Origin: Mesotaenium endlicherianum
Lineage: Eukaryota > Streptophyta > Zygnematophyceae > Zygnematales > Mesotaeniaceae
Direction: 5' to 3'
Assembly (NCBI GenBank): GCA_009602735.1
Contig: WELA01001056.1
Coordinates: forward strand, 198,905-262,904
Length of the DNA stretch: 64,000 nt
Notes under the pieces: generated by a model
Databases searched by the model: none
Told to the model about the DNA's origin: nothing
What the model saw: only the letters and a program-made list of their open reading frames with translations
Shown here: positions 1 through 9,504 of the stretch, piece after piece
Numbering within the stretch: the stretch's first letter is position 1
Layout: every line of letters begins with the position of its first letter
Program-made: the position numbers and the translations under genes

Positions 1-171
1 CTGGACGTCTATATTACTGATGGTCTCCTTTATCTGTTTGTCAGGCATGCATAGTGAATCCAGTTCAGCAGGACCCATAATACCTGCTACGAGGGCAGCT
101 AGTGACGACTCACTATCTCTAGCATCCTCACAGTCAGTAGACTGGATTACTGACTGTTGCTGTCTTTTAAA
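1..171 (-). CDS. Family A (copy A0) pol, N-terminal piece, cut by window edge
   Basis: This is the start of the pol frame of the truncated leftmost family A copy. It is entered by -1 frameshifting from gag at the heptamer at 165-171. Read on the minus strand it gives a linker beginning FKRQQQSVIQ, with an acidic stretch and no recognisable catalytic motif yet. The protease would follow beyond the window edge. The same linker occurs in copy A2 (30499-30804), upstream of an aspartic protease, which supports the assignment. There is no start codon of its own, so a Gag-Pol fusion is inferred. Confidence 0.6.
130..171 (-). promoter_or_regulatory. -1 ribosomal frameshift signal, family A gag/pol (copy A0)
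   Basis: On the minus strand a slippery heptamer T TTA AAA (165-171) lies in the correct gag phase. A 7-nt spacer (158-164) follows, then a perfect 10-bp stem (148-157 with 130-139, arm ACAGTCAGTA) with an 8-nt loop. The gag stop codon (147-149) is at the stem-loop boundary. Slipping back one base enters the pol frame. Heptamer, spacer and stem match known retroviral -1 frameshift signals. That it works is inferred. Confidence 0.8.
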
Positions 172-1625
172 GGCTGGTCTTTTCTCTCGACCTTAGGCAG
201 GTGCTTGACCGGACACTGTTCTCTGTAGTGGCCTTTCTGCTGACAATGGTAGCAAGTAGATTTTGCTGAGGCTGGTCTCGGCTTAGTCCTACCACCACCC
301 CTTCCATAGCCACCTCGAGAGGGACCACCTCTACCTCTAGACTGAATAGCATTGTACTCATACTCATATTCATCACCCTGATTATCCTCAGCCTGGTCTC
401 CTTCAACTGCATTGTAGGAACCGTGGGGCTTTTTGACAATCTTAGACACCAAAGCGTTACTCTGGCGCTTGTGATTGAACTGCTGCTGATCCCAGGCGTC
501 AGCATCCTGGATCAAGTCAGCCAGTTTCTCATACTTTTTCTCAGCAAAATGACCAGAGACCTCGGATTTCAAGCCATACCTGAAGTATGCTATCCTATAC
601 CGTTCTGGCAAATCAGGCTGCTTCATCATGTTCTCTTGGAACTTTTGAGCAAACTCAGCAACTGAAGTGGTCTGCTTCAGTGTCAGGGAGATCATCGCAT
701 AGATAGCTTTCTCCTGCTGGTTGATGACATCAAACTTCTCATGCAACTTCTCGACAAACTCTACCCACGTAGGGTCACCGAGTTGCCGAGCCTTACGCTC
801 TTCCTTCCAGTAAAGCCACCAGTCTGCGGCACTGCCTTTCAGTAGCGCACCGGTGTGCCTGACCTTCTCGTAATCTTGCAGTTCTGGGTAGTTCTCCAGC
901 CACTGCTCAACATCCGCGAGAAACTTGATCAGGTAATATTTTCTGTTTCCCTCAGGATCATAGTCCTGGGGAGGTTTCGGCTTGGGCTTACTAGGCCCTC
1001 GGCCACCACCACTAGTGGTGTGAGACCCCAGTTGGTCTCTGTCCCGGAGTAGGGACATTATGATTCTTTTGTCCTCCTGCTGGGACTGATACATGGTCGC
1101 CATTTGCGACTGCATCTGAACGAACAATGCTCCCAAGTCTACATTTTGGGGTGGTAGATTAGCAAATGCAGCAGCAGCATTGGCATCTACTCGCTGAGTA
1201 GTGTCCTCAACAATCCCTCTTGCTCCTGCAGCAGCAATTCCTGCCGCATTCAGCCGGTCACGTATTTGACCTAGGGGTACATTGAGTTGTACGGCAGGAG
1301 GTGGGTTCAGAACATTGGCCCTTGATGCCATAAGTTCTTCAACAGTGCGCTCGTCAGCTGGCTGTCCTTCCCTCCTTTGTATATCTTCAGCGGCCTTTGC
1401 TACTTGTTCAGCTTCTAGTCTGGCTATCTCCTCCTCAGCTTGCTGAGCTGCGACTGAGGCAATAGCAGCTGCCTCATCTGCAGCCTCCCTAGCTGCAGTA
1501 TCCGCTACTGCTTCCGAATAGGTACGGTTTCCCGCTACATGGCTTTCCGCCTGGTTTTCGACATTCTCGTTATCCTGGTTCTCCATGTCTCGGGAGTTGC
1601 TAGTTTGAGACCTTGTCCTTACCAT
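147..1625 (-). CDS. gag: Family A gag (copy A0), intact
   Basis: This 492-residue Gag is open from an ATG 34 bases downstream of the LTR, just after the primer-binding site. The N-terminus is charged and rich in Ala and Glu, predicted coiled coil (about residues 25-90). The middle is a retrotransposon gag domain (about 225-390; motifs WWLYW and FAQKFQE). The C-terminus is a basic Gly/Arg stretch followed by one CCHC zinc knuckle (CYHCQQKGHYREQC), which binds RNA. The protein forms the capsid-like particle in which the element is reverse transcribed. It is almost identical to the Gag of A1, so the duplication or insertion is young. Pol is reached by the -1 frameshift signal at its 3' end. Confidence 0.9.
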   Translation of the reverse strand: MVRTRSQTSNSRDMENQDNENVENQAESHVAGNRTYSEAVADTAAREAADEAAAIASVAAQQAEEEIARLEAEQVAKAAEDIQRREGQPADERTVEELMASRANVLNPPPAVQLNVPLGQIRDRLNAAGIAAAGARGIVEDTTQRVDANAAAAFANLPPQNVDLGALFVQMQSQMATMYQSQQEDKRIIMSLLRDRDQLGSHTTSGGGRGPSKPKPKPPQDYDPEGNRKYYLIKFLADVEQWLENYPELQDYEKVRHTGALLKGSAADWWLYWKEERKARQLGDPTWVEFVEKLHEKFDVINQQEKAIYAMISLTLKQTTSVAEFAQKFQENMMKQPDLPERYRIAYFRYGLKSEVSGHFAEKKYEKLADLIQDADAWDQQQFNHKRQSNALVSKIVKKPHGSYNAVEGDQAEDNQGDEYEYEYNAIQSRGRGGPSRGGYGRGGGRTKPRPASAKSTCYHCQQKGHYREQCPVKHLPKVERKDQPLKDSNSQ

Positions 1626-1646
1626 ACAAAGAAGACTGTGATAACT

Positions 1647-1658
1647 GCTCCGATACCA
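1647..1658 (-). other. Primer-binding site, copy A0
   Basis: The minus-strand sequence TGGTATCGGAGC starts one base after the LTR end and resembles the initiator-Met tRNA primer site of plant LTR elements (TGGTATCAGAGC), with one G/A difference. The same site follows the LTRs of A1 (9492-9503), C (21734-21745), B2 (34259-34270) and D (41023-41034). Confidence 0.85.
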
Positions 1659-1659
1659 C

Positions 1660-2379
1660 TGAAATGAATCGACTTACCAAATAGGCGATTAACAATTAAT
1701 AAAGATCTTTATATCAGCAAGTAATCTTGATGGTAATTTCCGTTAACTGGTTAAACGGCAAAGGACAATACACTAGCAGTGAATAATACTCGTAAGTCAA
1801 ATGCGAGTAAACTAGCATCAATAATGCAAATCAGTAAACTCATACATAAGCAAGGTTAGAAGACAGTGCGTATCAATGGCTTCTCGCCTTGGATTCAGAT
1901 CTCTCTCAGTAAGCTGTACAAGAGAGTTGGCCTCGTTTCCGAATGCCGAACTCGAGAGCAATGCCTAGCATATGTACATGGAATGAGTTTACTGTTCAAC
2001 GGTCAGTGCGATGGCACCGCCTACCCGGGAGTTAACCACGTTGGTAGGACCTCGGTTAACCAAATCCACCGCCATCTCCCATCATCCCGAATAGCCATCC
2101 ATCATAGGGATGTCATCTGGCTATTCATCTAGCATATCGCACTTAGATGCATATCAAGGCAGTTCGCTGCTACCGAGTACGGAAGTCAGCTGGCTGTCAA
2201 AGAATGGGTCAGCAAGCTGACTTATATGGACTTCAGCCTGCTGCTTTCGGCTGAGTCATTAAACTGATAATTATGTAAAGTCCAGCAGACTGACTATTAA
2301 CTAAAGTTCAGCAGGCTGAACTTAATTAACTATTATATTTAAATGAATATTATATCCACTAATATACTGATTCATTACA
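1660..2379 (-). repeat. Family A LTR, shared middle LTR of the A0-A1 tandem
   Basis: This 720-bp LTR begins TGTAATGAATCAG and ends GATTCATTTCA when read on the minus strand. It is the 5' LTR for A0 (primer-binding site and gag follow) and also the 3' LTR of A1 (polypurine tract at 2380 precedes it). Its first third in element sense (U3) carries a cluster of near-palindromes of the type CAGC-NN-GCTG at 2184-2321. Boundaries are fixed by the solo LTR at 43662-44381, which has a perfect target duplication and the same 720-bp length. Confidence 0.93.
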
Positions 2380-2415
2380 ATCCCTCCAACTTAACTTGTT
2401 GTCGCCTCGACAACA
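2380..2415 (-). promoter_or_regulatory. 3' polypurine tract with upstream hairpin, A1
   Basis: On the minus strand a hairpin (2397-2415; TGTTGTCG arm, 3-nt loop, 8 bp) is followed by TTAAGTTGGAGGGAT directly against the LTR start. The purine run is the expected plus-strand primer of reverse transcription. The hairpin is an additional conserved element, seen also at 15129-15147 and, weakened by two changed pairs, at 25028-25046. Confidence 0.8.
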
Positions 2416-2492
2416 TTAAACTGCAGAAATTTTAAATAAGGGAACTGAACCTGACCAGCCTCCCTTACTGACTGCCTCTTCAGCGTGTCACC

Positions 2493-4169
2493 TTAAGGGG
2501 TTGTTCCTGGGGCTTCAGGGTCAGGAGACGGAGATCTGGACCTAGATCTGGACAGCCCTCTAGGTCTGTCAGCTGGCCTTCTAAAGAACCCTGTTTGCTC
2601 TAAAGTTGGCCCTCGAGGAGAACGGAGGATGGTGGCCTGCTCTTCAACCACTTGGGTGTTGATTCCCACATAGACAGGCATTCCAGTAGGATGCTGAAAT
2701 ACATTGGCTAGAGGTACATGCCCCTGAGCGGAGGGGGAGGCTGGCATACCTCTGGCCCACCCGCGTGTCCCTCTTCTGGCACCCCTGTCCTCTGGGGATT
2801 TCTGTCTGTGTCTGCTGCCCAGTACCGTCAGATCAGCTTCTTCCCCTGCTTGGGCAGGTGGGCTGGGGGAGCGAGCGCGGGGTCCAGTTGTCGCCATAAC
2901 GGGGATCACATTCCACACACCTGATCGTGGTTCTTTAGGAAGTGCCACTGCCTGTCCCTGGGTATCCTGAGTACCTGCTGCTGATGCTTCTCCTCTGCCT
3001 TGTTCTTCTTCCTCATCCTCCTCATCCTCCTCCTCGGAGAGAGTAGGGGTCTCGTCCACTAAGTCGTCCTGCTCCCTAGTAGACATGGAGTAGTCTACCG
3101 ACCTCCCTTTCTTAGGGCGCGCTGGAGGTTGCTTGGCCTTCAGCCTACTGATATCTATCCGGCCTGCATTCTTTGCCCATTTGACAAAGGCATGCTTTCC
3201 CTTAGAGAAGTACTCTCTTCCCCTCCTCCTATGTTCCTTGGTCTCTGCATTCATATTGCTCAGGCATCCATTCAGCCTGGGGTCCCAAGGGGCAATGTGA
3301 GGTGGTAGGATGAGATAGCCGTCTAGGCCATAGTGGAAGTCATCCGGTTGGGCTCGGTCACACTCCTGCTTCTTATTTGTGACGGTCATCCACCTCCAGT
3401 CTGTTGGCTGCTGGTAGTACTGGGGTCCGTGCTCAGCCTTCCTCAGTTTACACGGGAACCAGTGGGGAGAGAACATCTGCTGTCCTGCTTCCCTGGCCAA
3501 GTACTCCCAGCTCCTTCTCTCAACTTCATTGTAAGCTGGCAGGAGTGTGAGGTAGAATACCGTATCCTTAAAGCTATCGGGCCGCATGCTCACCATCCGG
3601 ATGAGTCTCTGATCTCCCACTATTCCCGGTATGGGGACCGGCTTGTCCTCTGAATCATCTGCGAGATACCGGGCCTGCTCTGCTGTATAGCCCACCATCT
3701 TAGCATAATCTTCGTAAAGGACCACGCCGGTGTGTGTCTCGATGTACCTGTCCAGTGCTGTAGCTCCTTCCTTCTGTAGCAGTGTTGTCTGTTCCAGCCT
3801 GTTGATCTCCTGGGCTGCCAGCAATGCTTCCTTCAGGTTATCGAAGTTTTGGCCACCCACCACAGTATACCTGTAAGTGGCCAAGCTCTTCTGTCTGTCC
3901 GCTTCAATCTTTTTTCTTTTCTCCTCTTCTGCCGCTGCCGCTTCTTCTTGCTGTTTCTTCTGTCTCTCCTCCTCAGCCTTCCTGAGGTTTTCCGCTTCCT
4001 GATCCTTCTTCCTCTGTGCCTCTTCTGCCGCCTCTTGTTGCTTGCGGACCCTTTCTTGTTCTCTCCTGGTGAGGGACGTCGCCGCCAGCTCCTTCTGGTA
4101 TTGCTCCATTGTCCTCCTGGCTTCTTCTGCCTTGCGCTTTCTGTCCTCCTTTTGTGTGGTGGGCGCCAT
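2493..4169 (-). CDS. Family A ORF3, conserved extra ORF between pol and 3' LTR
   Basis: This intact ORF has about 558 codons from the ATG at 4169 (MAPTTQKE); an in-frame ATG at 4193 is also possible. Layout: a long charged coiled coil (about residues 5-110, Glu/Lys/Arg/Gln/Ala-rich); a conserved globular part beginning YRYTVVG and including IPGI and DSFKD; a second conserved block with ERRSWE, DWRWMT, ILPPHIA and WDPR; a basic GRSVDY motif; an acidic tract; a C-terminus with QHPTGMPVYV and Arg-Ser dipeptides. There is no signal peptide or membrane span, so it is not envelope-like although it sits where env would be. A diverged, broken copy lies at 25096-26640 and a C-terminal copy at 13576-13904. 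I do not recognise the family. A nucleic-acid- or chromatin-related role is only a guess from the coiled coil and SR tail. Confidence 0.8.
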   Translation of the reverse strand: MAPTTQKEDRKRKAEEARRTMEQYQKELAATSLTRREQERVRKQQEAAEEAQRKKDQEAENLRKAEEERQKKQQEEAAAAEEEKRKKIEADRQKSLATYRYTVVGGQNFDNLKEALLAAQEINRLEQTTLLQKEGATALDRYIETHTGVVLYEDYAKMVGYTAEQARYLADDSEDKPVPIPGIVGDQRLIRMVSMRPDSFKDTVFYLTLLPAYNEVERRSWEYLAREAGQQMFSPHWFPCKLRKAEHGPQYYQQPTDWRWMTVTNKKQECDRAQPDDFHYGLDGYLILPPHIAPWDPRLNGCLSNMNAETKEHRRRGREYFSKGKHAFVKWAKNAGRIDISRLKAKQPPARPKKGRSVDYSMSTREQDDLVDETPTLSEEEDEEDEEEEQGRGEASAAGTQDTQGQAVALPKEPRSGVWNVIPVMATTGPRARSPSPPAQAGEEADLTVLGSRHRQKSPEDRGARRGTRGWARGMPASPSAQGHVPLANVFQHPTGMPVYVGINTQVVEEQATILRSPRGPTLEQTGFFRRPADRPRGLSRSRSRSPSPDPEAPGTTP

Positions 4170-4370
4170 CCTGCACATGTAACCAGGGCACAAGTTAGTA
4201 GGATATGGACCTTTGTCATAGGGATTGCAGGAAGTATGTTAGTATTTAGTATAGTGGCTTCGCTGCTGTTTACCTTACAGGATGATTGCTAAAAGTTGAC
4301 GTAGTTGCGATGCGCTACACATAAACGTATGAGTGTGTTTTTATCGCTCTCGCTCACTAACTGTCATATA

Positions 4371-4412
4371 TTTTCCCCTCCAACTTAAATGGAGACAGGA
4401 CCGCCTGTCACC
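4371..4412 (-). promoter_or_regulatory. Internal polypurine tract with hairpin between pol and ORF3, A1
   Basis: About 25 bases after the pol stop, the minus strand has a hairpin (GACAGG arm, 4-nt loop, CCTGTC) and then ATTTAAGTTGGAGGGGAAAA. The purine run repeats the core of the 3' polypurine tract (TTAAGTTGGAGGG). The same hairpin/purine arrangement recurs in A2 (26863-26972) and A3 (15817-15858). It may act as a second plus-strand priming site or as an RNA signal for expressing ORF3. Confidence 0.65.
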
Positions 4413-4436
4413 TTCCCGTGTCAACTGAAATGACAG

Positions 4437-7143
4437 TTATGGAGGGACTCCAGCGGCCCGAAGGTGGAACCGTGTCAACGCCCCTTTGGCATTGGTCAAG
4501 TGGTCCTTAAACTCCCAAGTGTCCCCAGAGGCATCGTAACCCTTCCATCGAATGAGGTATTTCATGACATATTTAGACGATCGACGGACCGAGCGAGCGT
4601 CTAAAATCTCATCGACCTCATATTCCTCAGGGTCGCCGTCCCGGACAGCGGGGACCGGTCCCGGTTGGACAGGGAACCGACCTGTGAACAGTGTATCACC
4701 TTTGATGTACGGTTCCAGGAAGGAGACATTAAAGACCGGGTGCCCCTTGTATTCAGCTGACATGTTCAGTTTGTAAGCATTCTGACCGACACGACGGACC
4801 ACCGAATATGGACCGACCCAGACAGGGCCAAGCTTTTTCTTGACCACACCAGGGAGGTACAGGTGCTGAGAATGCAGTTTGACTAAATCCCCCTTGGAAA
4901 ATGTCAGTTCCCGACGGTGTTGATTAGCGTATTTTTGTTGGTTTTCTTGGGCCGTGTGCAAGTTTCGTTGGACTTCTGACAGGGTGTCAGCAAACTCCTG
5001 AGTTAACTGGAGGGAGACCGGGTTGTCAATCCCTTCAGGGTGAGTTAAAGATTCCCCTAGCACATCTAGAGGAGACTTAGGGACTCTACCCAGGCTGAGT
5101 TCAAAAGGAGTTTTGCCCGTTGACGCGTGCACCGCACTGTTGACCGCAAACTGAATTTGAGGCAACAGGTCATCCCAATTATCTTGTTTTTGGTTAATAT
5201 ATGCTCTCAGCACCTCCTGCAGAACTCGGTTAGTTCTTTCAGTCTGCCCATCAGTCTGAGGGTGGTTTGCTGTGCTGAGCAGCTGTTTGACTCCCATTAA
5301 CCCCATTAAAGCTCTCCAGAACTTAGAGGTGAATTTTGAGTCTCTGTCTGAGATGATATTAGAAGGGAGCCCATGTTGGCATACTACATGGTTGTAAAAC
5401 TGTCTCGCTGTTTCGAGTGCAGTCACTTTGACAGTTGTGGGGATAAAAATGACCATTTTTGTCAGTTTATCCACGACTACCAGTATTGAATCATGCCCGT
5501 TGGCAGTTCTTGGTAGTGAGACCACCCAGTCCATGGATATAGTTTCCCAGCGTCCCGCTGGGATGGGTAGCGGTTGCAAGAGACCTCCGGGTGGTGTGTG
5601 CCGAGACTTATTTCTCTGACACTGGTCACAGGACTTGACATATTTCAAGACCTCCCGGGGTAACCCCTCCCAATGATAATGTTTTGCCAGTTTGCCAACA
5701 GTTTTGGCCTGCCCCAAATGTCCACCCAGGAGACTGTCATGAGCTTGACTCAGTAAGAGAGACCTTATTTCCAAGTTATTAGGAATGACCAGCTTCAGCC
5801 TGCCTGAAGTGGTTTCAGTCACCCAGACCCCTCCCTTGAGCTTATACCCGAGTGCAGTAGCACGACACACACCAGTAGTGGGGCTGGGCTCAAATGTTGG
5901 GTCAGAAAGGTAGGCTTTCCTAAGTTGTTCAAGGAAGGACTTTTTCACCTTTAGTGAAGTGAGTGCACACAGGACTTTATCTACAGCATGCTGACTAAAG
6001 TTCCTTTCTTGCAAGTCAGGTCTTCTAGAGAGTGCATCAGCAGGATTCAACTTCCCTGGTTTGTAGTCGATCTGGACTTGGAACTGCTCCAGCATCTGGC
6101 TCCAGCGGTTCTCCCTCCTCGACAGCTTGGACTTCTTCTGAAAGTGGGTCAGAGCTAGATGATCTGTAATCACCTTAAAAGCTTTACCATGTAAGTATGC
6201 TCTCCACTGTTTGAGTACATGAATGATAGCTAGCAGCTCTTTATCATGCACTGAGTAATTAATCTCCGCTGGATTAAATTTCATAGACTCATACAACACA
6301 GGATGCCACTCCTGCCGTACCTTACCATCCTTTGTGGTTTTGTCAGCAGGCTGCAACAAAATAGCACCCATGGCAAAATCAGAGGCATCAGTAACCACCT
6401 GCACCGGTTTGCTGGGGTCATACACGGCTAGCACTGGGGCAGAACAAAGGGCATCTTTAAGGGTCTGGAAGGCAGCCTGCTGCTCTTCCCCCCACACATA
6501 CCCGATGTCTTTCTTAGTAAGGTCAGTCAGTTTACTGGCCTTTGTGGAATAATTCTCAATAAATCTCCTATAGTAGTTAGCCAACCCGAGGAAGGATCTA
6601 ACTTCAGAGACAGACTGTGGTACTGGCCAGTCCCTTATGGTCTGGACTTTCTTAGGATCCACACTGATGCCCTCTTTACTGACAACGTGGCCTAAGAATT
6701 CAATACTTTCCTTAAAGAAATCACACTTGCTCATCTTAGCATACAAGTGATTTTTCCGCAGAGTGTCCAGCACTTTCTTTAAGTGTTCAGTGTGCTGAGC
6801 TTCATCTTTAGAGAAAATTAAAATATCATCCAGGAAAACTTGCACAAACTTATCCAAATAAGGTCTGAAAATGTCATTCATAGCACCCATAAAGGTAGCA
6901 GGAGCATTAGTCAGTCCAAATGGCATCACGTTGAACTCATAGTGTCCATAACGTGTGCGAAATGCAGTCTTGTGTTCATCCCCCTCAGCAATTCTGATTT
7001 GATGATAACCACTCTTGAGATCTATCTTACTGAACACCTGAGCGCCAGACAAGGTATCAAGCAAGTCCTCAATTTTGGGTAAAGCATACTTGTTCTTTAC
7101 TGTAATTCTGTTCAGGGCTCTGTAATCCACACACATCCGCATA
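4437..7143 (-). CDS. pol: Family A pol (copy A1): RT, RNase H, integrase, chromodomain; 5' part in gap
   Basis: This is an open reading frame of about 900 codons from the edge of an assembly gap to a TAA stop. In order it has: reverse transcriptase from [11 protein letters not shown], with FLDD as the catalytic motif (6825-6836); RNase H ([14 protein letters not shown]); integrase with the HHCC zinc region (CDQCQRNK) and the DDE core ([26 protein letters not shown]); a C-terminal chromodomain ([14 protein letters not shown]), which targets integration to chromatin. Domain order defines a Ty3/gypsy chromovirus-type element. The protease and the N-terminus of RT are missing only because of the Ns. 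Apparent in-frame fusion with gag across the gap is an artefact. Confidence 0.92.
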
Positions 7144-8082
7144 NNNNNNNNNNNNNNNNNNNNNNNNNNNNNNNNNNNNNNNNNNNNNNNNNNNNNNNNN
7201 NNNNNNNNNNNNNNNNNNNNNNNNNNNNNNNNNNNNNNNNNNNNNNNNNNNNNNNNNNNNNNNNNNNNNNNNNNNNNNNNNNNNNNNNNNNNNNNNNNNN
7301 NNNNNNNNNNNNNNNNNNNNNNNNNNNNNNNNNNNNNNNNNNNNNNNNNNNNNNNNNNNNNNNNNNNNNNNNNNNNNNNNNNNNNNNNNNNNNNNNNNNN
7401 NNNNNNNNNNNNNNNNNNNNNNNNNNNNNNNNNNNNNNNNNNNNNNNNNNNNNNNNNNNNNNNNNNNNNNNNNNNNNNNNNNNNNNNNNNNNNNNNNNNN
7501 NNNNNNNNNNNNNNNNNNNNNNNNNNNNNNNNNNNNNNNNNNNNNNNNNNNNNNNNNNNNNNNNNNNNNNNNNNNNNNNNNNNNNNNNNNNNNNNNNNNN
7601 NNNNNNNNNNNNNNNNNNNNNNNNNNNNNNNNNNNNNNNNNNNNNNNNNNNNNNNNNNNNNNNNNNNNNNNNNNNNNNNNNNNNNNNNNNNNNNNNNNNN
7701 NNNNNNNNNNNNNNNNNNNNNNNNNNNNNNNNNNNNNNNNNNNNNNNNNNNNNNNNNNNNNNNNNNNNNNNNNNNNNNNNNNNNNNNNNNNNNNNNNNNN
7801 NNNNNNNNNNNNNNNNNNNNNNNNNNNNNNNNNNNNNNNNNNNNNNNNNNNNNNNNNNNNNNNNNNNNNNNNNNNNNNNNNNNNNNNNNNNNNNNNNNNN
7901 NNNNNNNNNNNNNNNNNNNNNNNNNNNNNNNNNNNNNNNNNNNNNNNNNNNNNNNNNNNNNNNNNNNNNNNNNNNNNNNNNNNNNNNNNNNNNNNNNNNN
8001 NNNNNNNNNNNNNNNNNNNNNNNNNNNNNNNNNNNNNNNNNNNNNNNNNNNNNNNNNNNNNNNNNNNNNNNNNNNNNNNNNN
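7144..8082. other. Assembly gap (939 N) in A1 gag-pol
   Basis: The gap removes the end of the Gag zinc knuckle, the frameshift signal, the protease and the N-terminus of RT. The matching stretch of copy A2 (29703-30870) is 1168 bp, so the real length is probably about 230 bp more than the N count. Confidence 0.9.
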
Positions 8083-9470
8083 TGCTGACAATGGTAACAA
8101 GTAGATTTTGCTGAGGCTGGGCTCGGCTTAGTCCTACCACCACCCCTTCCATAGCCATCTCGAGAGTGACCACCTCTACCTCTAGACTGAATAGCATTGT
8201 ACTCATACTCATATTCATCACCCTGATTATCCTCAGCCTGGTCTCCTTCAACTGCATTGTAGGAACCGTGGGGCTTTTTGACAATCTTAGACACCAAAGC
8301 GTTACTCTGGCGCTTGTGATTGAACTGCTGCTGATCCCAGGCGTCAGCATCCTGGATCAAGTCAGCCAGTTTCTCATACTTTTTCTCAGCAAAATGACCA
8401 GAGACCTCGGATTTCAAGCCATACCTGAAGTATGCTATCCTATACCGTTCTGGCAAATCAGGCTGCTTCATCATGTTCTCTTGGAACTTTTGAGCAAACT
8501 CAGCAACTGAAGTGGTCTGCTTCAGTGTCAGGGAGATCATCGCATAGATAGCTTTCTCCTGCTGGTTGATGACATCAAACTTCTCATGCAACTTCTCGAC
8601 AAACTCTACCCACGTAGGGTCACCGAGTTGCCGAGCCTTACGCTCTTCCTTCCAGTAAAGCCACCAGTCTGCGGCACTGCCTTTCAGTAGCGCACCGGTG
8701 TGCCTGACCTTCTCGTAATCTTGCAGTTCTGGGTAGTTCTCCAGCCACTGCTCAACATCCGCGAGAAACTTGATCAGGTAATATTTTCTGTTTCCCTCAG
8801 GATCATAGTCCTGGGGAGGTTTCGGCTTGGGCTTACTAGGCCCTCGGCCACCACCACTAGTGGTGTGAGACCCCAGTTGGTCTCTGTCCCGGAGTAGGGA
8901 CATTATGATTCTTTTGTCCTCCTGCTGGGACTGATACATGGTCGCCATTTGCGACTGCATCTGAACGAACAATGCTCCCAAGTCTACATTTTGGGGTGGT
9001 AGATTAGCAAATGCAGCAGCAGCATTGGCATCTACTCGCTGAGTAGTGTCCTCAACAATCCCTCTTGCTCCTGCAGCAGCAATTCCTGCCGCATTCAGCC
9101 GGTCACGTATTTGACCTAGGGGTACATTGAGTTGTACGGCAGGAGGTGGGTTCAGAACATTGGCCCTTGATGCCATAAGTTCTTCAACAGTGCGCTCGTC
9201 AGCTGGCTGTCCTTCCCTCCTTTGTATATCTTCAGCGGCCTTTGCTACTTGTTCAGCTTCTAGTCTGGCTATCTCCTCCTCAGCTTGCTGAGCTGCGACT
9301 GAGGCAATAGCAGCTGCCTCATCTGCTGCCTCCCTAGCTGCAGTATCCGCTACTGCTTCCGAATAGGTACGGTTTCCCGCTACATGGCTTTCCGCCTGGT
9401 TTTCGACATTCTCGTTATCCTGGTTCTCCATGTCTCGGGAGTTGCTAGTTTGAGACCTTGTCCTTACCAT
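8083..9470 (-). CDS. gag: Family A gag (copy A1), C-terminus in gap
   Basis: This has the same Gag as 147-1625, starting MVRTRSQTSN at 9470. It is readable to the first half of the CCHC knuckle (CYHC), where the gap begins. It differs from A0 at only a few residues, for example GHSRDGYG for GPSRGGYG. Its 3' end and stop are expected within the gap, judged from A0 and A2. Confidence 0.9.
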
Positions 9471-9504
9471 ACAAAGAAGACTGTGATAACTGCTCCGATA
9501 CCAC

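Noticed and set aside
2493-4169. ORF3 as an envelope gene
   Set aside because: It has the env position, but no signal peptide, membrane span or Cys pattern is visible; the protein is highly charged and coiled coil.
3849-4292. Plus-strand 147-residue hydrophobic ORF
   Set aside because: Antisense shadow of the ORF3 coiled coil; Glu/Lys codons read backwards give Leu/Phe/Ser runs.
4437-9470. One 1677-residue Gag-Pol polyprotein in A1
   Set aside because: The frame is continuous only through 939 Ns; A0 and A2 show a gag stop and a -1 shift here.
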